DNA of 64,000 bases from Streptomyces spororaveus (lineage in GTDB: Bacteria; Actinomycetota; Actinomycetes; Streptomycetales; Streptomycetaceae). The first letter of the stretch is position 1, and the number at the start of each line of letters is the position of its first letter. A model generated the notes under the pieces. The model was not told the origin of the DNA, searched no databases, and was given only the letters and a program-made list of their open reading frames with translations. Made by a program: the position numbers and the translations under genes. The stretch lies in assembly GCF_016755875.1 (NCBI RefSeq), contig NZ_BNED01000005.1:496001-560000 (forward strand), in the 5' to 3' direction. Below, in pieces: positions 26,628 through 35,637 of the stretch.

Positions 26628-27779
26628 ATGGCGGTAGTCGTCGTGCAGCAGGAGGCCGGGCGGGCGCCCACCGCCGTGAGCCGGGTGCTCGCCGCCGCGG
26701 GTCTGACCTCCCGGACCGTGCCGCTCGCGGACGACGCCGCCCCGTCCGCCGGCCTCACCGGGGTGGAGGGCCTGATCGTCCTGGGCCCCGCCGATCCGGC
26801 GCTCCTGCGGGAAGCCCTCGCCGCGGAAGTACCCGTACTGGCCCTGGAACCCGGTACGCGACTGCTCGTACGGGCGGCGGGCGACGCCCCGGGGGCCCTG
26901 CCCGACTCCACCCCCGACCGACCGCCGGTGGAACTCACCCGCGCCGCCGGTACCGACCCGCTGTTCGCCGGGTCCGCCCGGCCCTCCCCCGGCCTGCGAC
27001 CGGCCCGCGACCCCCTCGAACTGCCCGCCGACGCCGTCGTACTGGCCTCCTGCGACGGGTACCCCGAGCAGGCGTTCCGGATCGGCGCCAGCGCCTGGGG
27101 CGTCCGCTTCCTGCCGCAGAAGCTCCCCCTGGACCCCTGGGGGGAGCAGCTCCTCGGCCGGTTCGCGACCCTCGTGGCGGCCCGCGCCGAACACACCGCC
27201 ACCCGGGCCTTCTTCACCCGCAGGGCCGACGCCTGGGAGGAGCGGTTCGCCTACCAGACCCCCGCCTACGAGGCCGCGACCGCCCGGCTGCGACTGGCAC
27301 CGGGCACGCGCGCGGTGGACCTCGGCTGCGGTACCGGACGGGCCATGCCCGCGCTCCGGGCGCAGGTCGGCCCCCGCGGGCACGTGCTCGGTGTCGACCT
27401 CACCCCGGCCATGCTGGCCGCCGCGGCCCGGCACGGCCGCACCCGCCACGGGGACCTCCTGGCCGCCGACTGCACCCGGCTGCCGCTGGCCCGCGCGTCC
27501 GTGGACGGCATCTTCTCCGCGGGGCTGCTCGACCACCTCCCGGACCCGGCCGCCGCGCTGCGCGAATGGGCCCGCGTGACCGCCGCCGACGGTGTCCTGC
27601 TGCTCTTCCACCCGTCGGGCCGCGCGGAGCGCGCCGCCCGGCACGGCCGCCCGCTCGACCCCGACGACCTCCTCGCCGAGGGCAACCTGCGCGGCGCGCT
27701 GGAGACCGCGGGCTGGCACCTGGACTCGTACGAGGACGCCCCCGGTCACTTCCTGGCCCGTGCGGTGGCGCGGGGCTGA
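26628..27779 (+). CDS. Class I methyltransferase with degenerate amidotransferase N-domain
   Basis: A 383-residue two-domain protein. Residues 1-180 look like a class I glutamine amidotransferase (GVEGLIVLGP, AWGVRFLPQ), but the catalytic Cys is replaced (LALEPGTRLL in place of GICLG) and the His-Glu end is LPQ in place of HPE, so it is probably non-catalytic. Residues 195-383 are a SAM methyltransferase (AVDLGCGTGRAMPAL motif I, GVDLTPAML motif II, SAGLLDHLPDP motif IV). The ATG has AAGGA 8 nt upstream, inside a small upstream ORF. Function is unknown; a pre-domain that binds a ligand or partner is one idea. Confidence 0.85.
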   Translation: MAVVVVQQEAGRAPTAVSRVLAAAGLTSRTVPLADDAAPSAGLTGVEGLIVLGPADPALLREALAAEVPVLALEPGTRLLVRAAGDAPGALPDSTPDRPPVELTRAAGTDPLFAGSARPSPGLRPARDPLELPADAVVLASCDGYPEQAFRIGASAWGVRFLPQKLPLDPWGEQLLGRFATLVAARAEHTATRAFFTRRADAWEERFAYQTPAYEAATARLRLAPGTRAVDLGCGTGRAMPALRAQVGPRGHVLGVDLTPAMLAAAARHGRTRHGDLLAADCTRLPLARASVDGIFSAGLLDHLPDPAAALREWARVTAADGVLLLFHPSGRAERAARHGRPLDPDDLLAEGNLRGALETAGWHLDSYEDAPGHFLARAVARG

Positions 27780-27795
27780 ACCGGCACGGCCGTGC

Positions 27796-29298
27796 TCACA
27801 GGCGGTGGATCCGCTCGATGCCGTACCAGTTCGAGACACAGACCGCGACCCAGTCCCGCCGGTAGTCGGACGTGAAGAAGGGCTCGGCCAGGCTTCCGAT
27901 GTACAGGGGCTGGTACCCGAGGTCGCCGGCACCGGCCGCGGCCTCCGTCCGGATGCGGGAGTTCTGGGCGTCCCAGGCCACCGCCCGGGTGACCGTGGCG
28001 GTGGTCAGCTGTTTCACGCTCGGGACGAGTACGGCCAGCGACGCCAGGGTCAGGCCGGCCGCGACCACGACGCAGGCCGGCACGGCGACGGCTGCGGTTC
28101 CCGGGCGCGCCAGGAACCGGCGGGCCCACACCCCCAGCAGTACGCCGTAGGCGCACAGCGCCAGTTCCATCGGTACGAGATAGTTCGTCCAGGTACGGGC
28201 ATACGTCCAGCCGGTCGGCCCGTAGCCGCTGCGCAGCCCCAGCACCACGGCGAACGAACCCAGCACCACCACGGGCACCGGCAGCAGCAAGAGGGCGACC
28301 AGTGTCCTGCGCGGGACGGCCGCCCGGCCCGGCTCCCGCTTCCCGGGCGCGGGCACGGGCGCCGCGAGCCCGGCCCCCAGGCCCAGCAGGACGCCGACGG
28401 CCGCGGCGCCGAGGTAGGCCCACTGACCGGTGACGGTGTCCCACATGTGCAGCCAGTCCTGGTAGGTACCCCGGAGTTCGCCCGCGGAGAGCATGGACTC
28501 CTTGGCTGGCTGCTGGGCGCGGCGCCATCGGGCGCCGGGGGACGTGAAGAGCACGATCAGACCGATGGCGACTCCGGAGCACCAGAGCAGGCACCAGGTG
28601 AACGGGTACCAGGTCCGCGCCAGTTTGAGGCGGGGCACGGCCAGCAGGCCCACGCAGACCGCGAGGAGTCCGCTGACGAGGGAGAACGACTCGCTCAGGG
28701 TGCCGATCGCGAAGCCGATGAGGAACGCCGCGGCGAAGCCGCCCGCGCGTACGGCGGCCCGCTCCTGCCGGACCGTCCAGATGGCCAGCAGCAGCGCCCA
28801 CACCCCGATGACGCTCGGAATGGTGTGGGAGATGGTGGCCGGAGCCCACAGCAGGACCTGATAGCTGCGGGTGCCGCCGTAGTAGATCACGGCCTGGACG
28901 GCCAGGGCGGCGGCGACCAGGAGGAGCACCGGGGGTTTCACGCCGAGCGCCCGCAGGAACCGGATCCCGAGCAGGACCAGGCCGGCGGTGAAGGCGACGG
29001 CGATGACGGTGGGCAGGATCTTCACCCCGGCGAGTCCGTCACCGTAGATGATGCCGCTCAGGAAGGCGTTGGTGATCCGGCCGTTCTGGGTGGCGTAGAA
29101 GTCGTGCGTGATGCCGAGGACTCCCAGGTCGCGGGACTTCCAGGCGGCGCACCAGTCGTCCGAGGTGGGACGTACGTAGAGGCCGAGGAAGCAGCCGACG
29201 GCGATCAGGGCGCCGGCGGCCGCCACGAGGGAGCCGCCCGCGGCCGGCAGGAGCCTGCGGACGAACCGGCGGTTCCCCTCGGTCGGAGCAGTGCTCAT
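27796..29298 (-). CDS. Polytopic membrane protein, DUF6056-like
   Basis: A 500-residue integral membrane protein with about 10-12 transmembrane helices. The hallmark N-terminal loop, DDWCAAWKSRDLG and QNGRITNAFLSG, and a large extracellular C-terminal region (NSRIRTEAAAGAGDLGYQP) match a Streptomyces family resembling GT-C transferases; the Asp-Asp loop right after TM1 would be the catalytic face if it is one. ATG 29298 has GAAGGA upstream. It converges with the methyltransferase, 17 bp apart. Not an obvious member of any operon. Confidence 0.8.
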   Translation of the reverse strand: MSTAPTEGNRRFVRRLLPAAGGSLVAAAGALIAVGCFLGLYVRPTSDDWCAAWKSRDLGVLGITHDFYATQNGRITNAFLSGIIYGDGLAGVKILPTVIAVAFTAGLVLLGIRFLRALGVKPPVLLLVAAALAVQAVIYYGGTRSYQVLLWAPATISHTIPSVIGVWALLLAIWTVRQERAAVRAGGFAAAFLIGFAIGTLSESFSLVSGLLAVCVGLLAVPRLKLARTWYPFTWCLLWCSGVAIGLIVLFTSPGARWRRAQQPAKESMLSAGELRGTYQDWLHMWDTVTGQWAYLGAAAVGVLLGLGAGLAAPVPAPGKREPGRAAVPRRTLVALLLLPVPVVVLGSFAVVLGLRSGYGPTGWTYARTWTNYLVPMELALCAYGVLLGVWARRFLARPGTAAVAVPACVVVAAGLTLASLAVLVPSVKQLTTATVTRAVAWDAQNSRIRTEAAAGAGDLGYQPLYIGSLAEPFFTSDYRRDWVAVCVSNWYGIERIHRL

Positions 29299-29672
29299 TC
29301 ACCCGTCCTTCGCTGCGGAGTGCGGCCGGAGCGACTTCCTCCGGTCACCCGGTCACCCCAATGTGCACGGTCGGCCGTGCACCGGCATCCGAGCGGAGAG
29401 CCGCCGGGCCGGGCCCGGGGCGATCCCGCCGTGCGCCCCGGGCGTCCTCGCCCCCGCCGAGGGACTTCGGCCCGTTGCTCCGTCCGTCGCACCGGCCCCG
29501 CTCCGTCCGTCGCACCGGCCCCGCTCCGTGCGTTGCTCCGTGCGTGGACGCGAGGCCTCCGGCGGGCCGTGCGTCACCCGGGCGGCGGGTATGTCGTGGC
29601 GGGCTCCGCACCACCGGCCCACGATGGGAGGTCCGGGGCCGTGCGCGCGCAAGCCCGAAAGAAGGAGTGGCG
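29299..29672. other. Divergent intergenic region with a short tandem repeat
   Basis: 374 bp between the DUF6056 gene and the GH15-like gene. It holds the tandem repeat at 29477-29545. No gene with a ribosome site is seen, and the promoters of both flanking genes should be here. Confidence 0.4.
29477..29545. repeat. Tandem repeat, 23-bp unit
   Basis: GCTCCGTCCGTCGCACCGG plus CCCC (23 bp) occurs twice exactly (29477-29499, 29500-29522) and a degenerate third copy GCTCCGTGCGTTGCTCCGTG follows. A small minisatellite; no function assigned. Confidence 0.65.
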
Positions 29673-31151
29673 ATGCCTGCTGCCCTGCTCGTCCGCTGGG
29701 CGGCCGTCACGGCGTCGGTCGCGAGCGTCGCCCTCCCGGTGTGTGTCGCGGCGAGCCCGGCCGGCCGACCCGCGGGCGGCGAGCGGCCGGTGTTCTTCGT
29801 CCGGCCCCTCGGGCACCAGAGCCTTGGCGATGCCGAGGGCCGATACGCGCCCCTGTCGATGCTCGTCGCCCCCACCGTCGGCCTCCTCTCCAACACCACC
29901 GCAGCCGAGGGCGTCACACCCGCCGTCGCCGGGGGCGCGCGGTACGTCGAGGGGAGCCATGTGCTCCGGCTGCTGTCCGGCCGGTGGAGGTACCTGCCGG
30001 TCGGCCGGACGGCGTCGGTCGTGGTGGCCCCGGAGGATCCGGCGGCCCGTCTGCGGATCGCGGAGAGCCGCGCCTGGCTGGCCGCGGGCCGGGTGCCGGG
30101 CGGCTCGCCGGCCCGGCGGGCGGCGGCCGAGCGGGCCCTGCTGGCGATGCGCGCCCTGCTGCGGCCCAACGGGGCCATGGCGGCGGGCTGGTCCCCCGGC
30201 TGGATGTACTCCTGGCCGCGCGACTCCAGCTTCGCCTCCGCCGCGTTCGCGCACACCGGCCACGACGCCGAGGCCTACCGGATCCTGCGCTACAGCGCCG
30301 CGACCCAGCGCGCGGACGGTACCTGGGACGCGCGGACGGAGCTCGACGGATCCGGCCCGCCCGACGCCAGGCTGTGGCAGCTCGACGCCAACGGCTGGGT
30401 CCCCTGGGCCACCTGGCAGTGGTACCTGACAGCGCCGCCCGCCACCCGCCGCGCCCGGCTGGCCGCCCTCTACCCGATGATCCGCAAGGCGGCCGACCGC
30501 GCCGCGGCCTCCCTGGGGGCGGACGGGCTGCCTCCGGCCTCCCCGGACTACTGGGAGGTGATGACGACCACGACGAACATCGGTACGGCGGCGCCCCTGC
30601 TCGCCGGGCTCAACGCCGCCGCGGACCTGGCCGGCGAGCTGGACCGGCCGGCGGACGCGGCCCGCTGGAGCGGCGCCGCCGGGCGGCTCTCCACCGGCAT
30701 CTCCAGGAGGTTCGCCCCTCTCGGCTATCAGCGCACCGTCGACGGACGGCACGGACGGGACAGCGCGGTGGCCTTCATGGCGCCTCCCTTCAACGCGGCC
30801 CCGGCCGGTCTGCCCCGGGCGCTGGACACCACGTACGAGGCGCTGCTCCTGCCCAACGGGGGGCTCACCCCCGGAAACGACCCGACGGCGCCCTGGGGCG
30901 CGAACGCCTGGACCCCCAGCACCTCGTTCTTCGCCCTCGCCTGGGCGGGTACGGGGCGGACGGCGCGGGCCGGGCAGGTGCTGGACTGGGTCCTCGCGAA
31001 GCGGAACGCGCTCGGGGAGCTGCCCGAGAAGGTGGACCGGGCGGGCAGGCCCTCGTCGGTCGCACCACTGGCCTGGACGGGATCGATCGTCGTCCTCACC
31101 CTGGTGGCGCTCGACGGCGGGGTGCTCCCCGCGCCGCCCCTGAGACCGTAG
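29673..31151 (+). CDS. Secreted GH15-like glycoside hydrolase (glucoamylase-type six-hairpin fold)
   Basis: A 492-residue protein with a signal peptide (to about residue 30). The catalytic (alpha/alpha)6 barrel carries YSWPRDSSFASAAFAHTG (the GH15-like WxRDxSF motif, a substrate-binding Arg-Asp), NGWVPWATWQWYL, YWEVMTTTTNIG, and LPEKVDR near the end, where the second catalytic acid is expected. The ATG at 29673 follows GAAGGAG. The enzyme would act outside the cell on alpha-glucans or related oligosaccharides, possibly trehalose-like compounds; the family is clear but the substrate is not. Confidence 0.82.
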   Translation: MPAALLVRWAAVTASVASVALPVCVAASPAGRPAGGERPVFFVRPLGHQSLGDAEGRYAPLSMLVAPTVGLLSNTTAAEGVTPAVAGGARYVEGSHVLRLLSGRWRYLPVGRTASVVVAPEDPAARLRIAESRAWLAAGRVPGGSPARRAAAERALLAMRALLRPNGAMAAGWSPGWMYSWPRDSSFASAAFAHTGHDAEAYRILRYSAATQRADGTWDARTELDGSGPPDARLWQLDANGWVPWATWQWYLTAPPATRRARLAALYPMIRKAADRAAASLGADGLPPASPDYWEVMTTTTNIGTAAPLLAGLNAAADLAGELDRPADAARWSGAAGRLSTGISRRFAPLGYQRTVDGRHGRDSAVAFMAPPFNAAPAGLPRALDTTYEALLLPNGGLTPGNDPTAPWGANAWTPSTSFFALAWAGTGRTARAGQVLDWVLAKRNALGELPEKVDRAGRPSSVAPLAWTGSIVVLTLVALDGGVLPAPPLRP

Positions 31152-31166
31152 GGGGTGTCCTGCCGG

Positions 31167-31628
31167 TCAGCTCCGCGGCCGTCGGACCGAATCCGTTCCG
31201 TCACCGGGCGGCGGGGCGGTGCGCAGGCGCTCCAGCTCGGTGAGGAGGCGCTGGTAGGCGCGCTTCTCGGCCGCCACCGCGTGCGCGAGCGCGGGGTCGC
31301 GCGGATCCTGCCGGGCCCGGGCCTCGCGTGCGGCGGTGACGCGGAGTTCCCTCGCCCTGTCGAGTTCGTCCATCGCCTCGACGGCTCCGGCGTCGAGCAG
31401 CTTGTGCTCCAGGACCTGGGTGAAGGCCCGCTCCGTCGGCGCCGCGAGCGTGTCGAGGTCCTCCGCGCAGCTCTCCGGGGTGTCCGTCTCCGCGCAGGCC
31501 TCGTCGAGACCACGGGAGAGCGACCCGAGGGCCTTCCCCAGTTCCGGATACCCCCGGTCGGGCGCGGTGTCGTTGCCGCACCCGGCCACCAGGGCCGTGC
31601 AGGCCGCGAGGGCGGCCACGGCGCGCAT
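31167..31628 (-). CDS. Small lipoprotein of unknown function
   Basis: A 153-residue protein whose signal peptide ends in a lipobox (LVAGC, Cys at about 17), then a helix-rich, charged, Cys-containing domain (EACAETDTPESCAEDLDTLAAPTERAF) with a coiled-coil-like end. The ATG at 31628 is chosen because it makes the signal peptide N-terminal; a longer frame from 31718 is possible. Convergent with the GH15 gene. Not a recognised family. Confidence 0.72.
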   Translation of the reverse strand: MRAVAALAACTALVAGCGNDTAPDRGYPELGKALGSLSRGLDEACAETDTPESCAEDLDTLAAPTERAFTQVLEHKLLDAGAVEAMDELDRARELRVTAAREARARQDPRDPALAHAVAAEKRAYQRLLTELERLRTAPPPGDGTDSVRRPRS

Positions 31629-31811
31629 CGTTGCGGGTCCCCCGCACAAGCGACGGCACGAGAGGAGAGGAGGGGTCATGAAAGCCCCGATCGCCCGTTG
31701 GTCCGAGTGCGCCGGCACCAGCAGCGCGAGGTGGTCCGGCTGCCATCGTCGCCCGCCCCGATCCGCCCTGCCACCCGGCGGCCACGGCCGCCCGGGTGTG
31801 CGCGGCGCGGG

Positions 31812-33953
31812 TCACCGAGGGGGCTGTCCCCCGGCGACGGCCGAGCCCGGACGTCCGGCCTGGGCGAGCGTCCAGGGCTGGACCGCCCGGTGCCACGGGG
31901 CGGGGGTCCTGCTGCCGGCCGGTGTGGCGCCGCCGGCGGGGACCGTCGTGATGACGTGGAGATCGGCGTCCAGGCCGAGCGCCGCGGCGACGGCCGAACC
32001 GGCTCCCTCGGCCACCCCGGCCGGGGCGCCCGTGTACAGCATCTGGGACTCCTGCCAGGGCTGCGGACCGTCGGTGGCCGCGACGCCGACCGTGCCCGCG
32101 CCCGCCCGGCCCGCGAGCAGGTCGCCCGCGATGCCCACGGCGCCGTAGCCGCCCAGGCCGCCGGCCTCGGCGACCGGGGAGAACTCCGGCGCGGGTCCGC
32201 CCGCTCGGGCCAGGCTCGTGGCGACCGTGCCGATCCCGGGCCGGCGGAAGAAGAGGCGGACGCCGTCGCCCTCCGCGCGCACGGAGAGCGTGCCCGTCGT
32301 CTGGGGCAGTCCGGTCGGGACGGGGCCGCGGAGGGGGGTGCCGGGTGCCGGCTGGACCCAGGCCAGTACGGATCCGGCCGTGGCCGCGTACACGTGGCGC
32401 CGCCCGGAGTCGTCGGTCGCGGTGACCGGATCGCCCTGGAGGCCGGCGCCGCCCAGGGCCTGCCAGGCCCCGAATTCGCCGCCCGGGGTCTCCTGTGCCC
32501 GGGCGCGCAGCGTCCGCCGGGAGTCGCGGACGTACACCGTCATCCGGCCCTCGGGGTCCACCACCACGGACGGCCCGCTGATCGCCGAGGTGCCGGACCT
32601 GTCCACGGTGTCCGGGGTGCCCAGCGACTGCCACGGGCCGAATCCGCCGTCGACCGAGCTCTGGACGGCGTAGACGACTTCCCGGCCGTACTCCTGGGGC
32701 GTGGCGCCGAGGGTGGTGCGGGTGGCGAACACGCCGATCCGGCCGTCCCAGAGGCGGACGGCCGCCGCCCCGGAGTCGATGCCGTCGCCGGGCAGGAACT
32801 CGGGGCCCTGCCACAGGGCCTGGGGGCCGCTGCGCGACCAGTACGCCATCCGGCCGTCCAGCGCGGCGAAGGCCCACAGGCGTCCGGAGACGCCCTCGGT
32901 CATCCAGGAGGTGCCGTCGCCGCGGCTGTAGCGGATGGTCCGGTTCCAGCCGGCGCCGGTGGGCCGGGTCGCGGTCTTGCGGTCGCCGCAGCCGGCGGGG
33001 CTCCCGCACCAGTCCTGGTGGTCGGTCCAGGCGTAGGTCTTGAGATAGCCGAGCTTCTCCTCGGCCGTCTGCGGGTCGAGCGTCGGGGGCAGCGAGCTGT
33101 TCGGGTAGCTCACGTAGTTCTGGACCGAGAAGTGCGGCCGGTCCGTGGTCTTCGCGTAGCGCTCGGCGGCGGCCTGCACGAAGCGGGCGCCGTACATGTG
33201 GTCCTGGTGGTCGAGGAAGGCGCCGCCGCCCTCCGCCCTGCCGGGGGTCGGGTCCTGGGTCCGTATCGTCGTCGGCCGGTACGCCTCGAACACGCCCGCT
33301 ATGGCGGCCACGGCCTGGTCCTTGGTGTAGGAGAACGAGTCCTTGACCGGTGTCCCGGAGGTCAGCTGGGCGCCCAGGGCGGGGGTCCGGCCGTCCCACA
33401 GGCCGCGCAGGCTCTCCGGGTTGTCCCCGGAGATGCTGCGGGCCTCGCGCAGCTCCATCCAGACGAGGTTGACCTGGGGCCGGGCGACCAGGACGTCCAC
33501 CTCGGCACTGCCGCCACCGGCGGTGGGTACGGACGTGCGCTGCCAGGCGCCGGCGCGGTCCCCGGTGGCCATCTGGGCGTAGGCGGCGCGTATGCCGTTC
33601 TGCCGGGCTTCCGCGTAGGCGGCGCGGTCGGCGGGTCCGGCGGCGTCCTCCAGGTGCGGGCTGTGGGCCTCGTTCCTGCCGTCGGACTCACCGGAGGTCA
33701 GGTAGACGGTGGTGACCTTGATGCCCGTCGATATGGAACGGCTCAGGTCGGGGTTCATGAAGAAGAGGTCGTCGTCGGGGTGCGCGACGATCTGGAGGGC
33801 GGAGCCCTCGGTCACGCTCGGGGTGACCAGCACCTTGGCGGCGGCCTGCAGGTGCTCGGTCCCGTGTCCGTAGGCCCAGGCCGTAATTCCGGCGGTGCCG
33901 ACGGAGAACGCGGCGAGCAGGGCCGCGAGTCGGGTGCGGCGGGCCAGGGACAT
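31812..33953 (-). CDS. Secreted PIG-L family deacetylase with propeller-like C-terminus
   Basis: A 713-residue exported protein. A signal anchor (about 5-30) precedes a PIG-L/LmbE deacetylase domain with the zinc motif AHPDDD (about residues 57-62) and HxxH in HQDHMYG. Family members deacetylate GlcNAc conjugates. From about residue 340 it has repeated tryptophan-rich blades (WQGPEFLPGDG, WQSLGTPD, WQALGGAG, WQESQML) like the PLL or fucose-lectin propeller, probably binding glycan. The start is taken at ATG 33953 with AAGG 8 nt upstream; a GTG at 34025 would add 24 residues. The natural substrate is probably a surface glycan. Confidence 0.83.
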   Translation of the reverse strand: MSLARRTRLAALLAAFSVGTAGITAWAYGHGTEHLQAAAKVLVTPSVTEGSALQIVAHPDDDLFFMNPDLSRSISTGIKVTTVYLTSGESDGRNEAHSPHLEDAAGPADRAAYAEARQNGIRAAYAQMATGDRAGAWQRTSVPTAGGGSAEVDVLVARPQVNLVWMELREARSISGDNPESLRGLWDGRTPALGAQLTSGTPVKDSFSYTKDQAVAAIAGVFEAYRPTTIRTQDPTPGRAEGGGAFLDHQDHMYGARFVQAAAERYAKTTDRPHFSVQNYVSYPNSSLPPTLDPQTAEEKLGYLKTYAWTDHQDWCGSPAGCGDRKTATRPTGAGWNRTIRYSRGDGTSWMTEGVSGRLWAFAALDGRMAYWSRSGPQALWQGPEFLPGDGIDSGAAAVRLWDGRIGVFATRTTLGATPQEYGREVVYAVQSSVDGGFGPWQSLGTPDTVDRSGTSAISGPSVVVDPEGRMTVYVRDSRRTLRARAQETPGGEFGAWQALGGAGLQGDPVTATDDSGRRHVYAATAGSVLAWVQPAPGTPLRGPVPTGLPQTTGTLSVRAEGDGVRLFFRRPGIGTVATSLARAGGPAPEFSPVAEAGGLGGYGAVGIAGDLLAGRAGAGTVGVAATDGPQPWQESQMLYTGAPAGVAEGAGSAVAAALGLDADLHVITTVPAGGATPAGSRTPAPWHRAVQPWTLAQAGRPGSAVAGGQPPR

Positions 33954-34474
33954 GTACGGCGCCTTGAGGGTCGGTCCGGTGCGGCGAGCCGCCGGGGAGG
34001 TCGATCGGTGTCCCGATGGCTCCACTGCTTCCGGAGACGACCGGGGCCGATTATGTCCCGCACGCTGAAGGCTGACACACCATCAAGTCGCTTATGAGAA
34101 CAAAGGGAGTTGTGGGAAGAAGAGGGCGATTTGGCCCATTTTGCGATGCTTGCGCGATTGGCCCGGAAAACCGGCCTGAACCGGCGTTTGCCCTGGCCAC
34201 CCGCGGGTTGTGGGGGATCGCGACGGCCGCCGCGCGCGTCGGCTTCTTCGTCACCGACCCCCACAAGTGGCGCATTCCACACCTCCGGCCGACCGGTGCC
34301 GACCGTGACGCAGCTCTCACCGGACGACGGGGCGGCCCCGGAGCCCGGGCGGCTCGGCCTCCCCGGCTTTAACATGGACGGAAGCGACCGAAAGAGCCGA
34401 AAGAGCCGGGCCGGTGAATCCCCGGCATTCCGCCCGGGGGGATCGAGTCGTTCGAACGGCCCTGAGGACGGTCG
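33954..34474. other. Divergent promoter region between PIG-L and unknown secreted gene
   Basis: 521 bp with locally lower GC (about 34080-34160). Short direct repeats GACCGAAAGAG/CCGAAAGAG lie at 34388-34408, next to a small hairpin (GCCGGG ... CCCGGC). Not clearly a known riboswitch. Both flanking genes encode exported proteins and likely share regulation from here. Confidence 0.35.
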
Positions 34475-35467
34475 ATGCCCATGAAGCGCATTACGGCATG
34501 GCGCTCACGCAAGGGAATCCCCGCCGTCGCCACCGTCGTCACCCTGACCGCCGGATGCCTGCTCACCGGGGCCGCGGATCCCGCCGGGAAAGCGGCCTCC
34601 TGCCCCACGGCACCCCCGGACAGTTTCTGGCACGCCCCCGTGGACAGCCTGCCCGTGCACCCGAAATCCGGCCAGTACGTCGCCTCGATCGGCGCCGCCG
34701 AGCCGCTGCACCCGGATTTCGGATCGGGGCTCGCGGAAGGCCGCCCCTTCGGCATTCCCGTCACCGTCTCGGACACGACGCTGCCGGAATCCCAGGTGTC
34801 CCTGGACTACGCCGAGGAGAGCGACACCTCCGGGTACCGGATCCCGCCGGACGCCAGGATCGAGAACGGTCCGGCGAGCGACGGGGACCGCCACGTCGTC
34901 GTCTGGGACAAGGCCCTGTGCAAGTCCTACGAGCTGTTCGACGCGAAGCGGCAGGGCGGCAACGCCTGGCACGCCGGCTCGGGTGCCGTCTTCGACCTGC
35001 GGTCCAACGCCCTGCGGCCCGACGGATGGACGTCCGCCGACGCCGCCGGTCTCGCCATCCTCCCCGGCCTGGCGCGCTACGACGAGGCGGCCGACGGGCG
35101 CATCGACCACGCGATCCGCATCACCGTGCCCCGCTCCGACCGGAGCTACCTCTGGCCCGCGAGGCACCAGGCGGGCGCGGCGGCCGACGGCTCGCTGCCG
35201 CCGATGGGGCTGCGGCTGCGGCTCAAGAGCTCGGTGGACACCTCGCAACTGGCCCCGCAGGCCAAGGCCGTGGCCGACGCGCTCAAGAAGTACGGCGCCA
35301 TCGTCGCGGACAACGGCTCGGCCTGGTACATCACCGGCGAGGAGAGCCCCGGCTGGGACAATGCCCAGCTCGACGGGCTGAAGGACTTCAAGGGATCGGA
35401 CTTCGAGGCGGTCGACGCGTCCGGACTCCAGCAGTCACCGGACTCCGGAGCCGTCGCACCGCAGTGA
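34475..35467 (+). CDS. Secreted protein of unknown function
   Basis: A 330-residue protein with a signal peptide (residues 1-36, cut near TGAADPAG). The mature part has six or more conserved-looking blocks (SFWHAPVDSLPVHP, YAEESDTSGYRIPPD, AWHAGSGAVFDLRSN, LAILPGLARYDEA, DRSYLWPARHQAG) and a C-terminal YGAIVADNGSAWYITGE. Two Cys (SCPTAPPDS and ALCKSYELF) could form a disulfide. It resembles a family of exported actinobacterial proteins of unknown role that occur with sugar metabolism genes; I do not assign activity. The start could also be the ATG at 34481. Confidence 0.75.
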   Translation: MPMKRITAWRSRKGIPAVATVVTLTAGCLLTGAADPAGKAASCPTAPPDSFWHAPVDSLPVHPKSGQYVASIGAAEPLHPDFGSGLAEGRPFGIPVTVSDTTLPESQVSLDYAEESDTSGYRIPPDARIENGPASDGDRHVVVWDKALCKSYELFDAKRQGGNAWHAGSGAVFDLRSNALRPDGWTSADAAGLAILPGLARYDEAADGRIDHAIRITVPRSDRSYLWPARHQAGAAADGSLPPMGLRLRLKSSVDTSQLAPQAKAVADALKKYGAIVADNGSAWYITGEESPGWDNAQLDGLKDFKGSDFEAVDASGLQQSPDSGAVAPQ

Positions 35468-35528
35468 CCCCCCGCGGCCGCTCGTCACGCCCGCTGCACG
35501 GGGCAGGGCCGGTATGCGAGGCGCGGTA

Positions 35529-35586
35529 CCGCATCCGGGTCCGCCGCGCCTCGGCCTTCCCGTCCATCGGCAGGACCCGGATGCGG
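35529..35586. terminator. Inverted repeat between convergent genes
   Basis: CCGCATCCGGGTCC and its exact complement GGACCCGGATGCGG (14 bp) with a 30-nt loop. Located between the convergent unknown secreted gene and the DUF4389 gene, so it probably ends both transcripts. Confidence 0.6.
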
Positions 35587-35637
35587 CGGCGCCGCGCCCT
35601 GACGCGCGGACACCCCGGTGATCACCCCAACGGGTCC

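Noticed and set aside
29477..29545. Possible CRISPR array
   Set aside because: Copies are directly adjacent with no spacers, only two exact units, and no cas genes nearby.
31155..34097. A 980-codon plus-strand frame opposite the PIG-L gene
   Set aside because: Antisense shadow; the zinc-deacetylase motifs are on the other strand.
34380..34470. A possible c-di-AMP (ydaO) riboswitch ahead of the secreted gene
   Set aside because: Only a small hairpin and a GGTGAATC-like string are present; the conserved core and pairing could not be built.
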